A DNA stretch of 64,000 bases from Streptomyces griseorubiginosus (GCF_001514195.1 NZ_KQ948742.1:62001-126000), one strand, 5' to 3'; shown: positions 49,019 through 58,182, counted from the stretch's first letter. Made by a program: numbers and translations. The notes: generated from the letters alone by a model not told the origin.

Positions 49019-49867
49019 ATGACTGCCCCCCACGCACGTTCCGGAGACGGTCTCCGGGTTCTGCGGGCCGCGGTGTTCGCCGCGGTCTGCGTCGTGCTGG
49101 CCGCGGCCGGTCACTCCCTCGCCTCCTGCGCCACCGTCCCGTGGTGGACGCTCGGCGCCGGGTTCGCCGGGGCGCTCGTGGTCGTGGCCCCGCTCGCCGG
49201 GCGGGAGCGGTCGCTGCCGGGCATCGCGACCCTGCTCGCGCTCGGACAGACCGTGCTGCACGTGCTGTTCGGGCTGGGGCAGCACGGGACGACCTCGATG
49301 GCGATGTCGTCGATGCCGCGGACCTCCGACGCCGCTCTGGTCCAGCAGGCCGCGCGGCTGCTGTGCGGGACCACCGCGGCGGCGATCAGCCCGGCGCAGG
49401 CGCACCGGCTCCTCGTCGAGGCCCGGCTGTACCCGGCGACCGGGACCGGATCGGGTGGGGGAACCGGAGTGGGGACCGGCGGGGCGCACGCCATGACCGA
49501 GACCTCCGGCTCCGCGGGCTCCTCCGCGCTGTCCCTGCTGCCGTCCCTGCCGATGCTCCTCGGCCACGTCCTCGCGGCCGTCACCGCCGGCTGGCTGCTG
49601 CGGCGCGGGGACCTGGCGCTGCTCCGGCTCGCCGAGCTGTCCGCCTACTCGGCGCACTCGATGGCGGAAGGGGCGCTCGTACGGTCCCTGCGCGCGGCGC
49701 TCGCCCTGGTGCGCGCCCTGCGTGCCGGGCTGCCGGGGGCGCCCGAGGCGGGACCGCGTGCACCGCTGACGGCCTCGTTCACGCCGCCCCGGCCGCGTAC
49801 CAGGGCACTCCAGCACACGGTCATCCGCCGGGGTCCGCCCGCCGCCGGGCTCGTTCTCGCCGCCTGA
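49019..49867 (+). CDS. Integral membrane protein, Met/His-rich loop, copper locus
   Basis: 282 aa with four likely helices: 16-36, 42-60, 66-86 and about 180-198. Between helices 3 and 4 is a loop beginning GQHGTTSMAMSSMP (His, three Met), suited to binding Cu(I), followed by a Gly/Thr-rich stretch. The C-terminal 80 residues are basic and cytoplasmic. I do not recognise a named family, but it stands at the head of the Sco-PCuAC-CopCD-DyP operon and probably belongs to it. A 256-bp repeat-rich leader separates it from ycnI. Confidence 0.75.
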   Translation: MTAPHARSGDGLRVLRAAVFAAVCVVLAAAGHSLASCATVPWWTLGAGFAGALVVVAPLAGRERSLPGIATLLALGQTVLHVLFGLGQHGTTSMAMSSMPRTSDAALVQQAARLLCGTTAAAISPAQAHRLLVEARLYPATGTGSGGGTGVGTGGAHAMTETSGSAGSSALSLLPSLPMLLGHVLAAVTAGWLLRRGDLALLRLAELSAYSAHSMAEGALVRSLRAALALVRALRAGLPGAPEAGPRAPLTASFTPPRPRTRALQHTVIRRGPPAAGLVLAA

Positions 49868-49893
49868 CGCGACGCGACCACCACTCCACTTTC

Positions 49894-49983
49894 CTGGGGA
49901 CGGGTTCCCCGGGGACGGGTTCCCTGGGGACGGGTTCCCTGGGGACGGGTTCCCTGGGGACGGGTTCCCTGGGGACTGGCTCC
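49894..49983. repeat. Six 15-bp tandem repeats
   Basis: Consensus CTGGGGACGGGTTCC; units start at 49894, 49909, 49924, 49939, 49954 and 49969 (units 2 and 6 imperfect). They lie between the membrane-protein stop and ycnI, and one would expect copy number to vary. Confidence 0.92.
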
Positions 49984-50046
49984 CGGAGGACGGGAAAAAG
50001 GGGCCGCCGTCGTGCGGCAGGCGCGTGCGCGCACGCGTATCCCTCA

Positions 50047-50098
50047 TCACCGGAGTCCCAGCGGACCTCACCGGAGTCCCAGCGGACTTCACCGGAAC
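50047..50098. repeat. 21-bp direct repeat, two and a half copies
   Basis: TCACCGGAGTCCCAGCGGAC plus one variable base, starting at 50047 and 50068, then a partial third copy at 50089. It sits 26 bases upstream of the ycnI start. Confidence 0.85.
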
Positions 50099-50123
50099 CC
50101 CTTTTCGAACCGGAGTGCTCTTC

Positions 50124-50861
50124 ATGAAGGCTTCTCGCCTCGCCGTCACCGGCGCCGTCGCCGCCACCGCCGTCGTCGTCCTCTCCTCACCCGCCTTCGC
50201 GCACGTCAGCGTGCAGGCGGAGGGAACCGCCGCCAAGGGCGGCTACGCGGTCGTGGACTTCAAGGTCCCCAACGAGCGGGACAACGCCTCCACCACCAAG
50301 CTCGAGGTGAACTTCCCGGCCGACCACCCGCTGGCCTCGGTCATGCCGGAGCCGATGCCGGGCTGGAAGATCGTCGTCACCAAGTCCAAGCTCGCCAAGC
50401 CCCTCGAGATGCACGGCAAGCAGATCACCGAGGCCGTCTCCAAGGTCACCTGGACCGCCACCGGCAAGGACGGCGGCATCCAGCCCGGCTACTTCGAGAA
50501 GTTCCCCGTGTCCGTCGGTGCCCTGCCCGAGGACGCCGACGAACTGGTCTTCAAGGCGATCCAGACGTACTCCAACAAGGAGGTCGTGCGCTGGATCGAG
50601 GTCCAGGAGGAGGGCGCGGAGGAGCCCGAGACGCCGGCCCCCGTGCTCGCCCTGTCCGCGGCCTCCGAGGACGGACACCACGGCGCGGCGGCCGCCGAGG
50701 AGACGGACGCCAAGACCGAGAACGCCGCCGCGAGCAGCGAGGTCGCCTCCGCCGACAGCAGCGACACCACCGCCCGGGTGCTCGGCGTGGTCGGCATCGT
50801 CGTCGGCGCCCTGGGCGTGGCCTACGGCGTGCTCGCCGGCCGTCGGCGCAGCGACGCCTGA
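50124..50861 (+). CDS. YcnI-like copper-binding protein (DUF1775)
   Basis: 245 aa with a signal peptide ending SSPAFA-HVSV, so the mature protein starts with His, the copper ligand of YcnI. A Trp later in the domain (GWKIVV) is also typical. Residues 27-165 form the DUF1775 beta-sandwich (VDFKVPNERDNASTTKLEV, GYFEKFPVSVG). An acidic linker with GHHG follows, and residues 215-235 are a membrane anchor ending in RRR. It binds Cu(II) outside the membrane. It heads the gene run to the Sco protein (78-bp gap). Confidence 0.9.
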   Translation: MKASRLAVTGAVAATAVVVLSSPAFAHVSVQAEGTAAKGGYAVVDFKVPNERDNASTTKLEVNFPADHPLASVMPEPMPGWKIVVTKSKLAKPLEMHGKQITEAVSKVTWTATGKDGGIQPGYFEKFPVSVGALPEDADELVFKAIQTYSNKEVVRWIEVQEEGAEEPETPAPVLALSAASEDGHHGAAAAEETDAKTENAAASSEVASADSSDTTARVLGVVGIVVGALGVAYGVLAGRRRSDA

Positions 50862-50939
50862 CCTTTTCCGCGAACACGTGCCGGGGGTCGTAGCGGCCCC
50901 CGGCACGGACCCGAAACCTTGAATCTGGGACCTTTCGAC

Positions 50940-51596
50940 ATGCGCAAGAAGATGTTCGCCGCGGCCGGGCTGATCGCCGCCGCCACCCTGACCCTCTCCG
51001 CCTGCGGCAGCGGCGACGACAGCTCCTCCCCGGTCTCCGTGGTCTCCGAGGAATCCGGCGCGAACAAGGCCGCCACCGTCCTCGACCAGCCGTTCGAGAA
51101 GCCGGACCTGGTCCTCACCGACACCAAGGGCCAGAAGTACGACCTGCGGGCCGCGACCAAGGGCCGGCCCACCCTGATCTACTTCGGCTACACCCACTGC
51201 CCCGACATCTGCCCGCTGACGATGAACAACATCGCCGTGGCGAAGAAGCAGCTGCCCAAGTCCGAGCAGGACAAGCTGTCCGTCGTCTTCGTCACCACGG
51301 ACCCGGCCCGCGACACCCCCTCCGAGCTCGGCAAGTGGCTCAAGGGCATCGACCCCCAGTTCGTCGGCCTCACCGGCGACTTCGCCACCATCCAGGCGGG
51401 CGCCCGCACCCTCGGCATCTCCATCGAGCCGACCCACAAGGACAAGAAGACCGGCAAGACCGTCTCGGTGCACGGCACCCAGGTCGTCGCCTTCTCCCCG
51501 AAGACGAACGCGGGATACGTCCTCTACGGCGAGGACGCCACCGTCGACGACTACACCAAGGACCTGCCCAAGATCATCAAGGGGCAGAACCCGTGA
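50940..51596 (+). CDS. sco: Sco1/SenC-family copper lipoprotein
   Basis: 218 aa. Lipobox LSAC puts the lipid on Cys22. The thioredoxin-like domain has THCPDICPL (Cys87, Cys91) and His178 in SVHGTQVV, the three copper ligands. Sco proteins metallate the CuA site of cytochrome c oxidase; in S. lividans Sco also affects development by passing copper onward. The stop overlaps the next start (GTGA), coupling it to the PCuAC chaperone that loads it. Confidence 0.93.
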   Translation: MRKKMFAAAGLIAAATLTLSACGSGDDSSSPVSVVSEESGANKAATVLDQPFEKPDLVLTDTKGQKYDLRAATKGRPTLIYFGYTHCPDICPLTMNNIAVAKKQLPKSEQDKLSVVFVTTDPARDTPSELGKWLKGIDPQFVGLTGDFATIQAGARTLGISIEPTHKDKKTGKTVSVHGTQVVAFSPKTNAGYVLYGEDATVDDYTKDLPKIIKGQNP

Positions 51597-52066
51597 GGCG
51601 TACGGCGATGTCGGCCACCGCCCTCGCCGGCGCCGGGGCCCTCGCCCTGGTCGGAGCGGTCGTCCTCGTCGGCTGCTCGGGCTCCGACGCCTCGGCGAAG
51701 AACCTCACCGTCTCCGGCGCCTACATCCCGCAGCCCGTCTCCGCGGACATGGCCGCCGGGTTCCTGACCATCTCCAACCCCGGCTCGTCCCAGGACGAGC
51801 TGACCTCGGTCACCAGTGACGACGGCGACATCACCATGCACGAGACCAACGGCGGCACGATGGAGGAGGTCTCCCGCCTCCCCGTCCCGGCCCACGGTCA
51901 ACTCGTGTTCAAAAGCGGCGCCAACCATCTGATGTTCGACAAGCTGAAGCGCAAGCCCGAACAGGGCCAGACGATCACTGTCGAACTCCACTTCGCCCAG
52001 TCCGACCCCGTCGTCGTGAAGATGCCGGTGAAGTCGGCGACCTACGTCCCCAAGACCGGACACTGA
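51593..52066 (+). CDS. PCuAC-type copper chaperone lipoprotein (ECuC-like)
   Basis: 157 aa from GTG 51593, which supplies the two arginines of the signal peptide; LVGC lipobox at Cys28. The copper motif is present: ITMHETNGGTMEEV and NHLMF (H-x6-M...H-x-M pattern). It binds Cu(I) outside the membrane and hands it to Sco. In S. lividans the matching chaperone, ECuC, lies next to sco as here. Confidence 0.9.
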   Translation: MRRTAMSATALAGAGALALVGAVVLVGCSGSDASAKNLTVSGAYIPQPVSADMAAGFLTISNPGSSQDELTSVTSDDGDITMHETNGGTMEEVSRLPVPAHGQLVFKSGANHLMFDKLKRKPEQGQTITVELHFAQSDPVVVKMPVKSATYVPKTGH

Positions 52067-52079
52067 GGGAGGGACCACC

Positions 52080-54086
52080 TTGACGCAGACCATCGCCCCC
52101 CGCGTCCGGACCCTGGTGCTGCTGCTCCTGGCCACGGCCGGCCTGCTGCTGACCACGGCCGGACCCGCCTCCGCGCACGCCGCACTCACCGGCAGCGACC
52201 CCCAGCAGGGGGTGGTGGTCGACAAGGCACCCGACCAGGTCTCCCTGACCTTCTCCGAGCAGGTCGCCCTGTCGAACGACTCGCTGCGGGTCCTCGACCC
52301 CAAGGGCAAGGCGGTCCAGCAGGGCAAGCCGTTCGAGGTCGGCGGCACGACCTACGGCGTGAAGGTGCACAGCGGCCTGCCCGACGGCACCTACACCGTC
52401 ACCTACCAAGTCGTCTCCGCCGACAGCCACCCCGTCTCCGGCGCCTTCACCTTCTCCGTCGGCGCCCCCTCCGTCACCTCCGTCTCGGTCTCCGGGGAGA
52501 CCGCGGGCGGCGGGGTCGTGGGCTGGCTGTACGGCTTCGGCCGGTATCTGTCGTACGCCGGCTTCATCGTGCTGGTCGGCGGCGGCGCCTTCGTACTGGC
52601 CTGCTGGCAGCGCGGCGCCGGGGTACGGCCCATGCAGCGGTTCGTCGTCGGCGGCTGGCTCACCCTCACCTCGGCCACCCTGCTGCTGCTCCTGCTGCGC
52701 GGCTCCTACACGGGCTCCGGGAAGGTCGCGGACATCTTCGACCTCGACCTGCTCGGGAACGTCCTCCAGACCAAGGCGGGCGCGGCCCTCGTCTCCCGGC
52801 TGCTGCTGCTCGCGGCGGCGGCCCTGTTCATCTCCGTGCTCTTCGGCGCCTACGACAAGCGCGAGGCCGAGGAGAAGCGGGACCTCACCTTCGGACTCGC
52901 GATCGGCGGAACCGTCGTCGCGGCCGGACTCGCGGCGAGCTGGGCGATGGCCGAACACGCCTCGGTCGGCCTCCAGCCGGGCATCGCGATGCCCGTCGAC
53001 GTCGTCCACCTGCTCGCCGTCGCCACCTGGCTCGGCGGACTGAGCGCACTGCTCGTCGCGCTCTACCGCTCGCAGACGCCGATCGAGTCGGCCGCCGTGC
53101 GCCGGTTCTCCCAGGTCGCCTTCGGCAGCGTCGTCGCCCTGGTGGCGACGGGTGTCTACCAGTCCTGGCGGCAGCTCGGCTCCTGGTCGGCGTTCACCGG
53201 GACCCGGTACGGGCAGCTGCTGCTGGTCAAGATCGGGCTGGTGGCGGTGCTGGTCGGCATCGCGTACATCTCACGGCGGTGGACGGCCCAGCTGGCCGAC
53301 ACCGTCGTACGGCAGGGCAAGCGGGCCCCCCAGAAGGAGCGGGTGGCCGCGAACGCCTCCGGCTCCGCCAAGGCCGCGAAGTCCGCCAAGGAGGCGGGAG
53401 GCGCGGAGGACTCCGGCACCGCGAAGAAGGACGGTGGCGGGAAGCAGGCCGGTGGGGCGAAGAAGGCCGGGGGCGCGAAGGGCGACGGCTCCAAGCGGGC
53501 CGCTCAGCTCGCCCGGCAGCAGGCCGCGATGGACACCGCCCGGCAGAAGCGGACGCGGGACGCCGATCCGCACCGGTTCGGACTGCGCCGGTCCGTGCTC
53601 GCCGAGGCGGGCGTCGCGGTCGTGCTGCTGGCCGTCACGACCGTGCTGACGCAGACCGAGCCCGGCCGCACCGAAGAGGAGGCCAAGGCGGCCAAGGCGG
53701 CCGCCTCGTCGTCCTCCTCCTCGTCCTCGGCTCAGGCCGGATCCGGTGCGGTGACCCTGGACATGTCCTTCGACACCGGCGGCACGGACGGCAAGGGTGT
53801 CGTGACGGTCGACGTCGACCCCGCACGCGTGGGCGGCAACGAGATGCACGTCTACGTCCAGCGGCCCAACGGCCGTGCCTTCGACATCCCCGAGGTGAAG
53901 GTCGCCCTCACCCTGGAGGCCAAGAAGATCGGGCCGCTGGCCATCACCCCCGACCACATCACCACCGGCCACTGGTCGGCGAGCAACGTCCAGATCCCCA
54001 TGGCCGGCGACTGGAAGATCGCCGTCACCGTGCGGACCTCGGACATCGACCAGACGACCGTCTCCAAGAACGCGCAGATCGGCTGA
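52080..54086 (+). CDS. CopC-CopD fusion with extra C-terminal domain
   Basis: 668 aa from TTG 52080 (GGAGGG six bases ahead). The signal peptide ends ASA-HAAL, so the mature CopC domain (33-128) starts with a copper-ligand His; VSADSHPVSG carries another. Residues 140-410 are the CopD membrane domain (helices with MAEHAS, VDVVHLLAVATWLGG). Residues 425-510 are a Lys/Ala/Gly-rich cytoplasmic insert, then one more helix (AVVLLAVTTVLTQT) and an outer beta domain (560-668) of YtkA/FixH-like type. It imports or sequesters copper at the membrane. It is 13 bases after the chaperone gene. Confidence 0.9.
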   Translation: MTQTIAPRVRTLVLLLLATAGLLLTTAGPASAHAALTGSDPQQGVVVDKAPDQVSLTFSEQVALSNDSLRVLDPKGKAVQQGKPFEVGGTTYGVKVHSGLPDGTYTVTYQVVSADSHPVSGAFTFSVGAPSVTSVSVSGETAGGGVVGWLYGFGRYLSYAGFIVLVGGGAFVLACWQRGAGVRPMQRFVVGGWLTLTSATLLLLLLRGSYTGSGKVADIFDLDLLGNVLQTKAGAALVSRLLLLAAAALFISVLFGAYDKREAEEKRDLTFGLAIGGTVVAAGLAASWAMAEHASVGLQPGIAMPVDVVHLLAVATWLGGLSALLVALYRSQTPIESAAVRRFSQVAFGSVVALVATGVYQSWRQLGSWSAFTGTRYGQLLLVKIGLVAVLVGIAYISRRWTAQLADTVVRQGKRAPQKERVAANASGSAKAAKSAKEAGGAEDSGTAKKDGGGKQAGGAKKAGGAKGDGSKRAAQLARQQAAMDTARQKRTRDADPHRFGLRRSVLAEAGVAVVLLAVTTVLTQTEPGRTEEEAKAAKAAASSSSSSSSAQAGSGAVTLDMSFDTGGTDGKGVVTVDVDPARVGGNEMHVYVQRPNGRAFDIPEVKVALTLEAKKIGPLAITPDHITTGHWSASNVQIPMAGDWKIAVTVRTSDIDQTTVSKNAQIG

Positions 54087-54094
54087 CCCGCACC

Positions 54095-55372
54095 ATGGCA
54101 GAACAGTCCCTCCCCGTCGCCGACCAGGACGCCTCGGCGGAAGAGAAAACCTCTTCACGACCGGGCGTCTCACGGCGTGCACTGCTCGGCACCGCCGGCG
54201 CCACCGGGCTGGTGCTCGGCGCGGCCGGCGGTGCCGCGGGCTACGCGGCCGCTCCCGCCGCGGCGACCCCGCTGACCTCCGTGGGCAGCACCGAGGTGAT
54301 GTTCCACGTGAAACATCAGCCCGGCATCACCGACGGCCTCCAGGCGCGCGGCCACCTCGTCGCCTTCGACCTCACGCCGGGCGCGGGCCGCAAGGAGGCC
54401 GCGGCACTGCTGCGCCGCTGGTCGGAGACGGCTCGCCGACTCATGGCCGGGGAGCCGTCCGGATCCGACGACACGGACGTGGCCCGCGACGCCGGCCCGT
54501 CCTCCCTGACGGTGACCTTCGGCTTCGGGCACAGCTTCTTCTCCCGGACCGGGCTGGAGAAGCAGCGCCCGGTCGCCCTCGACCCGCTGCCCGACTTCTC
54601 CTCCGACCGGCTCGACAAGTCCCGCAGCGACGGCGACCTGTGGGTGCAGATCGGCGCGAACGACGCCCTTGTCGCCTTCCACGCCCTGCGCGCGATCCAG
54701 AAGGACGCGGGCAGCGCGGCCAGGGTCCGCTGGCAGATGAACGGCTTCAACCGCACCCCGGGCGCCACGGCCCACCCCATGACGGCCCGCAACCTCATGG
54801 GCCAGCTGGACGGCACCCGCAACCCCAAGCCGAGCGAGCCCGACTTCGACAAGCGGATCTTCGTCCCGTCCTCCGCCACGCCCTCGTGGATGGCGAACGG
54901 CTCCTACGCGGTCGTACGACGGATCCGGATGCTGCTCGACGACTGGGAGAAGCTGTCGCTCGGGGCCCAGGAGGCCGTCATCGGGCGCCGGAAGGCGAAC
55001 GGGGCCGCACTGTCCGGTGGCAGTGAGACGACCGCGATGGACCTGGAGAAGACGGACGCCAAGGGCGATCTGGTGGTGCCGATCAACGCACACGCCCGCA
55101 TCACCCGGCCCGACCAGAACGGGGGCGCGGCCATGCTCCGCCGTCCGTTCTCCTTCCACGACGGCATCGACGCGGACGGGGTGCCGGACGCCGGGCTCCT
55201 GTTCGTCTGCTGGCAGGCCGACCCGCTGCGTGGCTTCGTCCCGGTCCAGCGCAAGCTCGACCGGGGTGACGCGCTCTCCCAGTTCATCCGGCACGAGTCG
55301 AGCGGACTGTTCGCGGTGCCGGGCGGCGCGGCCCAGGGAGAGTACGTGGGGCAACGGCTTCTGGAAGGGTGA
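54095..55372 (+). CDS. Tat-exported DyP-type heme peroxidase (DtpA-like)
   Basis: 425 aa, eight bases after the CopC-CopD stop. Tat signal: SRRALLGTAGATGLVLG. The DyP hallmark GQLDGTRNPKP has the distal Asp; INAHARITRPDQ carries the likely proximal heme His. The family fold has two ferredoxin-like halves. It uses hydrogen peroxide to oxidise substrates; in S. lividans DtpA works with the copper oxidase GlxA, linking copper supply to hyphal morphology. The position at the end of the copper operon matches. Confidence 0.93.
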   Translation: MAEQSLPVADQDASAEEKTSSRPGVSRRALLGTAGATGLVLGAAGGAAGYAAAPAAATPLTSVGSTEVMFHVKHQPGITDGLQARGHLVAFDLTPGAGRKEAAALLRRWSETARRLMAGEPSGSDDTDVARDAGPSSLTVTFGFGHSFFSRTGLEKQRPVALDPLPDFSSDRLDKSRSDGDLWVQIGANDALVAFHALRAIQKDAGSAARVRWQMNGFNRTPGATAHPMTARNLMGQLDGTRNPKPSEPDFDKRIFVPSSATPSWMANGSYAVVRRIRMLLDDWEKLSLGAQEAVIGRRKANGAALSGGSETTAMDLEKTDAKGDLVVPINAHARITRPDQNGGAAMLRRPFSFHDGIDADGVPDAGLLFVCWQADPLRGFVPVQRKLDRGDALSQFIRHESSGLFAVPGGAAQGEYVGQRLLEG

Positions 55373-55440
55373 GGTCACGCGGGTTCACCCGGTCGTGAGA
55401 CGGGCGGGCCCGGTTCCGCAAGGGCCATTAGGGTGAGGTC

Positions 55441-56373
55441 ATGCCAGCGAGCTACGCCTATCTCGGCCCTGAGGGCACCTTCACGGAAGTCGCGCTGCGG
55501 ACGCTTCCCGAGGCGGCCACCCGGGAGCTGATCCCGTACGTGTCGGTGCAGTCCGCGCTGGACGCGGTGCGCGCGGGGGAGGCCGAGGCCGCGTTCGTGC
55601 CGATCGAGAACTCCGTCGAGGGCGGCATCACCACCACCCTCGACGAACTGGTCGCGGGTGCCCCGCTGATGATCTACCGCGAGGTGCTCCTGTCGATCAC
55701 CTTCGCGCTGCTGGTGAGGCCGGGCACGCAGCTTTCGGACATCAAGACGGTCTCCGCGCACCCGGCCGCCCAGCCGCAGGTGCGCAACTGGCTGAAGAAC
55801 AACCTCCCGGACGTCCACTGGGAGTCGGCCGCCTCGAACGCGGACGCGGCCCGGCTGGTCCAGGAGGGCCAGTACGACGCGGCCTTCGCCGGTGAGTTCG
55901 CGGCGGCCCGGTACGGCCTCCGGGCGCTGGAGACCGGGATCCACGACGCCGAGAACGCGCAGACGCGGTTCGTGCTGGTCGGCCGTCCGGCCCGGCCCGC
56001 CGCTCCGAGCGGTGCCGACAAGACGTCCGTGGTGCTGTGGCAGCGCGACGACCACCCCGGCGGGCTGCGTGACCTGCTGGGTGAGTTCGCCACCCGCGGC
56101 ATCAACCTGATGCTGTTGCAGTCCCGGCCCACGGGCGCCGGTATCGGCAACTACTGCTTCTGCATCGACGCGGAGGGCCACATCACCGACCGCCGGGTGG
56201 CGGAGGCGCTGATGGGACTGAAGCGGATCTGCCGCGAGGTGCGCTTCCTCGGTTCGTACCCGCGTGCGGACAAGGAACGCGAAGACCTGCTGGCACCCCT
56301 GCCCGGCACCTCGGACGAGGAGTTCATGGCGGCCTCGGACTGGGTGGCGCGCTGCCAGGACGGGCGATTCTGA
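55441..56373 (+). CDS. pheA: Prephenate dehydratase
   Basis: 310 aa. The prephenate dehydratase domain occupies 4-180: YAYLGPEGTFTEVAL, FVPIENSVEGGITTTLD and AQTRFVLVGR (the TRF motif of the active site). The ACT domain (190-285) includes GGLRDLLGEFATRGINLMLL and LQSRPTG for phenylalanine feedback. It makes phenylpyruvate. No chorismate mutase domain is fused, as usual in Streptomyces. 68 bases separate it from the peroxidase gene. Confidence 0.96.
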   Translation: MPASYAYLGPEGTFTEVALRTLPEAATRELIPYVSVQSALDAVRAGEAEAAFVPIENSVEGGITTTLDELVAGAPLMIYREVLLSITFALLVRPGTQLSDIKTVSAHPAAQPQVRNWLKNNLPDVHWESAASNADAARLVQEGQYDAAFAGEFAAARYGLRALETGIHDAENAQTRFVLVGRPARPAAPSGADKTSVVLWQRDDHPGGLRDLLGEFATRGINLMLLQSRPTGAGIGNYCFCIDAEGHITDRRVAEALMGLKRICREVRFLGSYPRADKEREDLLAPLPGTSDEEFMAASDWVARCQDGRF

Positions 56374-56396
56374 CCTGTCTTACCTGCAGATTTTAG

Positions 56397-56710
56397 TTAT
56401 CCACAGAAGTTGTCCACAGGCTGGAGTCTCGACCTGGGGACAAGTCGACACCAAAGCATGACCCTGTCGACAAATCGGCCTACAGACCCTGGCAATGTCC
56501 ACCCGCGCGCACATCACCCTTCGTCCATTCTTTTCCCATGGGTAACCCTTTGGGGTGACCGGTTTCCACTCGAAAGTAGGGGTAAAGAGGAGTTTGCGCC
56601 GGGAATCCTCGTCATGTTCCCCAGGTTTCGGAGTGATCAATTCCGAAATCCACAGATCCTCCGCACACCCTGTGGATAACTTTCCGAGGGGTGTGGATCC
56701 CTGTGGACAA
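56397..56710. promoter_or_regulatory. Cluster of DnaA boxes between pheA and serS
   Basis: Four perfect boxes: TTATCCACA at 56397(+), TTGTCCACA at 56410(+), TGTGGATAA at 56671(-), TGTGGACAA at 56702(-). Weaker ones are at 56435(-), 56465(-), 56646(+) and 56692(-). The strong pairs face each other about 250 bases apart. The region is not oriC, because dnaA and dnaN are absent. Confidence 0.85.
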
Positions 56711-56799
56711 CCGTGCGCCAATTCCCGCTCCGCACAAGGGAGTCGAGTCAACCCGGCGCCTCACGCGTGCCTCGTCCCGGGGATCGGGGCCCTCTTTCC
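56711..56799. other. Rest of the pheA-serS intergenic region
   Basis: No gene and no further DnaA-like boxes. Confidence 0.4.
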
Positions 56800-56828
56800 T
56801 TGACACGTTCCGCAATTCACCCATAACG
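56800..56828 (+). promoter_or_regulatory. Candidate serS promoter
   Basis: TTGACA at 56800 and ATAACG at 56823, 17-base spacer, about 75 bases ahead of the serS GTG. Confidence 0.4.
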
Positions 56829-56904
56829 CAACGTAAGCCCCTATTTGGTGCGGCCGGGAATAGTGAGTCGTGGGCCGTATCCCCGCACCGGTAGCCTTGG
56901 CCGC

Positions 56905-58182
56905 GTGATTGACCTTCGCCTGCTCCGTGAGGACCCCGACCGAGTGCGCGCGTCGCAGCGCGCCCGTGGAGAGGACGTCGCCCTCGTCGACTCCCTCCTG
57001 TCCGCCGACGAGCGGCGCAGGTCGTCCGGCGTCCGCTTCGACGAGCTGCGCTCCGAGCAGAAGAGCCTCGGCAAGCTCGTCCCCAAGGCCACTCCGGACG
57101 AGCGCGCAGAGCTCCTGAAGCGGGCGGAGCAGCTGAAGGCCGAGGTGAAGGACGCCGAGGCCGCCCAGAACGAGGCCGACGAGGAGACCAAGCGCCTCCT
57201 GCTCCAGCTCGGCAACCTCGTCCACCCCGACGTCCCGGTCGGCGGCGAGGAGGACTTCGTCGTCCTGGAGACGCACGGCACCATCCGCGACTTCGGCGCC
57301 GAGGGCTTCGAGCCCAAGGACCACCTGGAGCTCGGCGAGGCACTGGGCGCCATCGACGTCGAGCGCGGCGCCAAGGTCTCCGGCTCGCGCTTCTACTACC
57401 TGACCGGTGTCGGCGCCCTCCTCGAGCTGGCGCTCGTCAACGCGGCGATCGCCCAGGCCACCGAGGCCGGCTTCACGCCGATGCTGACCCCCGCGCTGGT
57501 CCGCCCGCGCGCCATGGAGGGCACCGGCTTCCTCGGCCAGGCCGCGGAGAACGTGTACCACCTGGAGAAGGACGACTACTACCTGGTCGGCACCTCCGAG
57601 GTCCCGCTCGCCGCGTACCACATGGACGAGATCCTGGACGCCGACAAGCTGCCGCTGCGCTACGCCGGCTTCTCGCCGTGCTTCCGCCGCGAGGCCGGCA
57701 CCTACGGCAAGGACACCCGCGGCATCTTCCGCGTGCACCAGTTCGACAAGGTCGAGATGTTCTCCTACGTCGCCCCCGAGGACGCGGAGAACGAGCACAA
57801 GCGGCTCCTGGAGTGGGAGAAGCAGTGGCTGACCGGTCTTGAGCTGCCCTTCCAGGTGATCGACGTGGCCTCGGGCGACCTCGGCGCGTCCGCCTCCCGC
57901 AAGTTCGACTGCGAGGCGTGGATCCCGACCCAGGGCAAGTACCGCGAGCTGACCTCGGCCTCCAACTGCGAAGGCTTCCAGGCCCGCCGCCTGGCCGTGC
58001 GCATGCGCGACGGCAAGAAGGTCCAGCCGCTCGCGACGCTCAACGGCACGCTGTGCGCCGTCCCGCGCACCATCGTGGCCATCCTGGAGAACCACCAGCT
58101 GGCCGACGGCTCCGTGCGGGTGCCGGAGGTGCTGCGTCCGTACCTCGGCGGGCGGGAGCTGCTGGAACCGGTCGCCAAGTGA
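56905..58182 (+). CDS. serS: Seryl-tRNA synthetase
   Basis: 425 aa from GTG 56905. The N-terminal coiled coil (residues 30-105) binds the long variable arm of tRNA-Ser. The class II core has GTSEVPLAAYHMDE (motif 1/2 region), PCFRREAGTYGKDTRG (motif 2), and TLNGTLCAVPRTIVAILEN (motif 3). It charges tRNA-Ser with serine; two tRNA-Ser genes lie in the same window. The stop overlaps the HAD gene start (GTGA). Confidence 0.97.
   Translation: MIDLRLLREDPDRVRASQRARGEDVALVDSLLSADERRRSSGVRFDELRSEQKSLGKLVPKATPDERAELLKRAEQLKAEVKDAEAAQNEADEETKRLLLQLGNLVHPDVPVGGEEDFVVLETHGTIRDFGAEGFEPKDHLELGEALGAIDVERGAKVSGSRFYYLTGVGALLELALVNAAIAQATEAGFTPMLTPALVRPRAMEGTGFLGQAAENVYHLEKDDYYLVGTSEVPLAAYHMDEILDADKLPLRYAGFSPCFRREAGTYGKDTRGIFRVHQFDKVEMFSYVAPEDAENEHKRLLEWEKQWLTGLELPFQVIDVASGDLGASASRKFDCEAWIPTQGKYRELTSASNCEGFQARRLAVRMRDGKKVQPLATLNGTLCAVPRTIVAILENHQLADGSVRVPEVLRPYLGGRELLEPVAK

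Noticed and set aside
49894..49983. CRISPR array
   Set aside because: The 15-bp units are contiguous with no spacers and no cas genes are present; the same holds for 37966-38040.
56397..56710. Chromosomal replication origin
   Set aside because: Box number is too small for a Streptomyces oriC and neither dnaA nor dnaN is adjacent; pheA and serS flank it.
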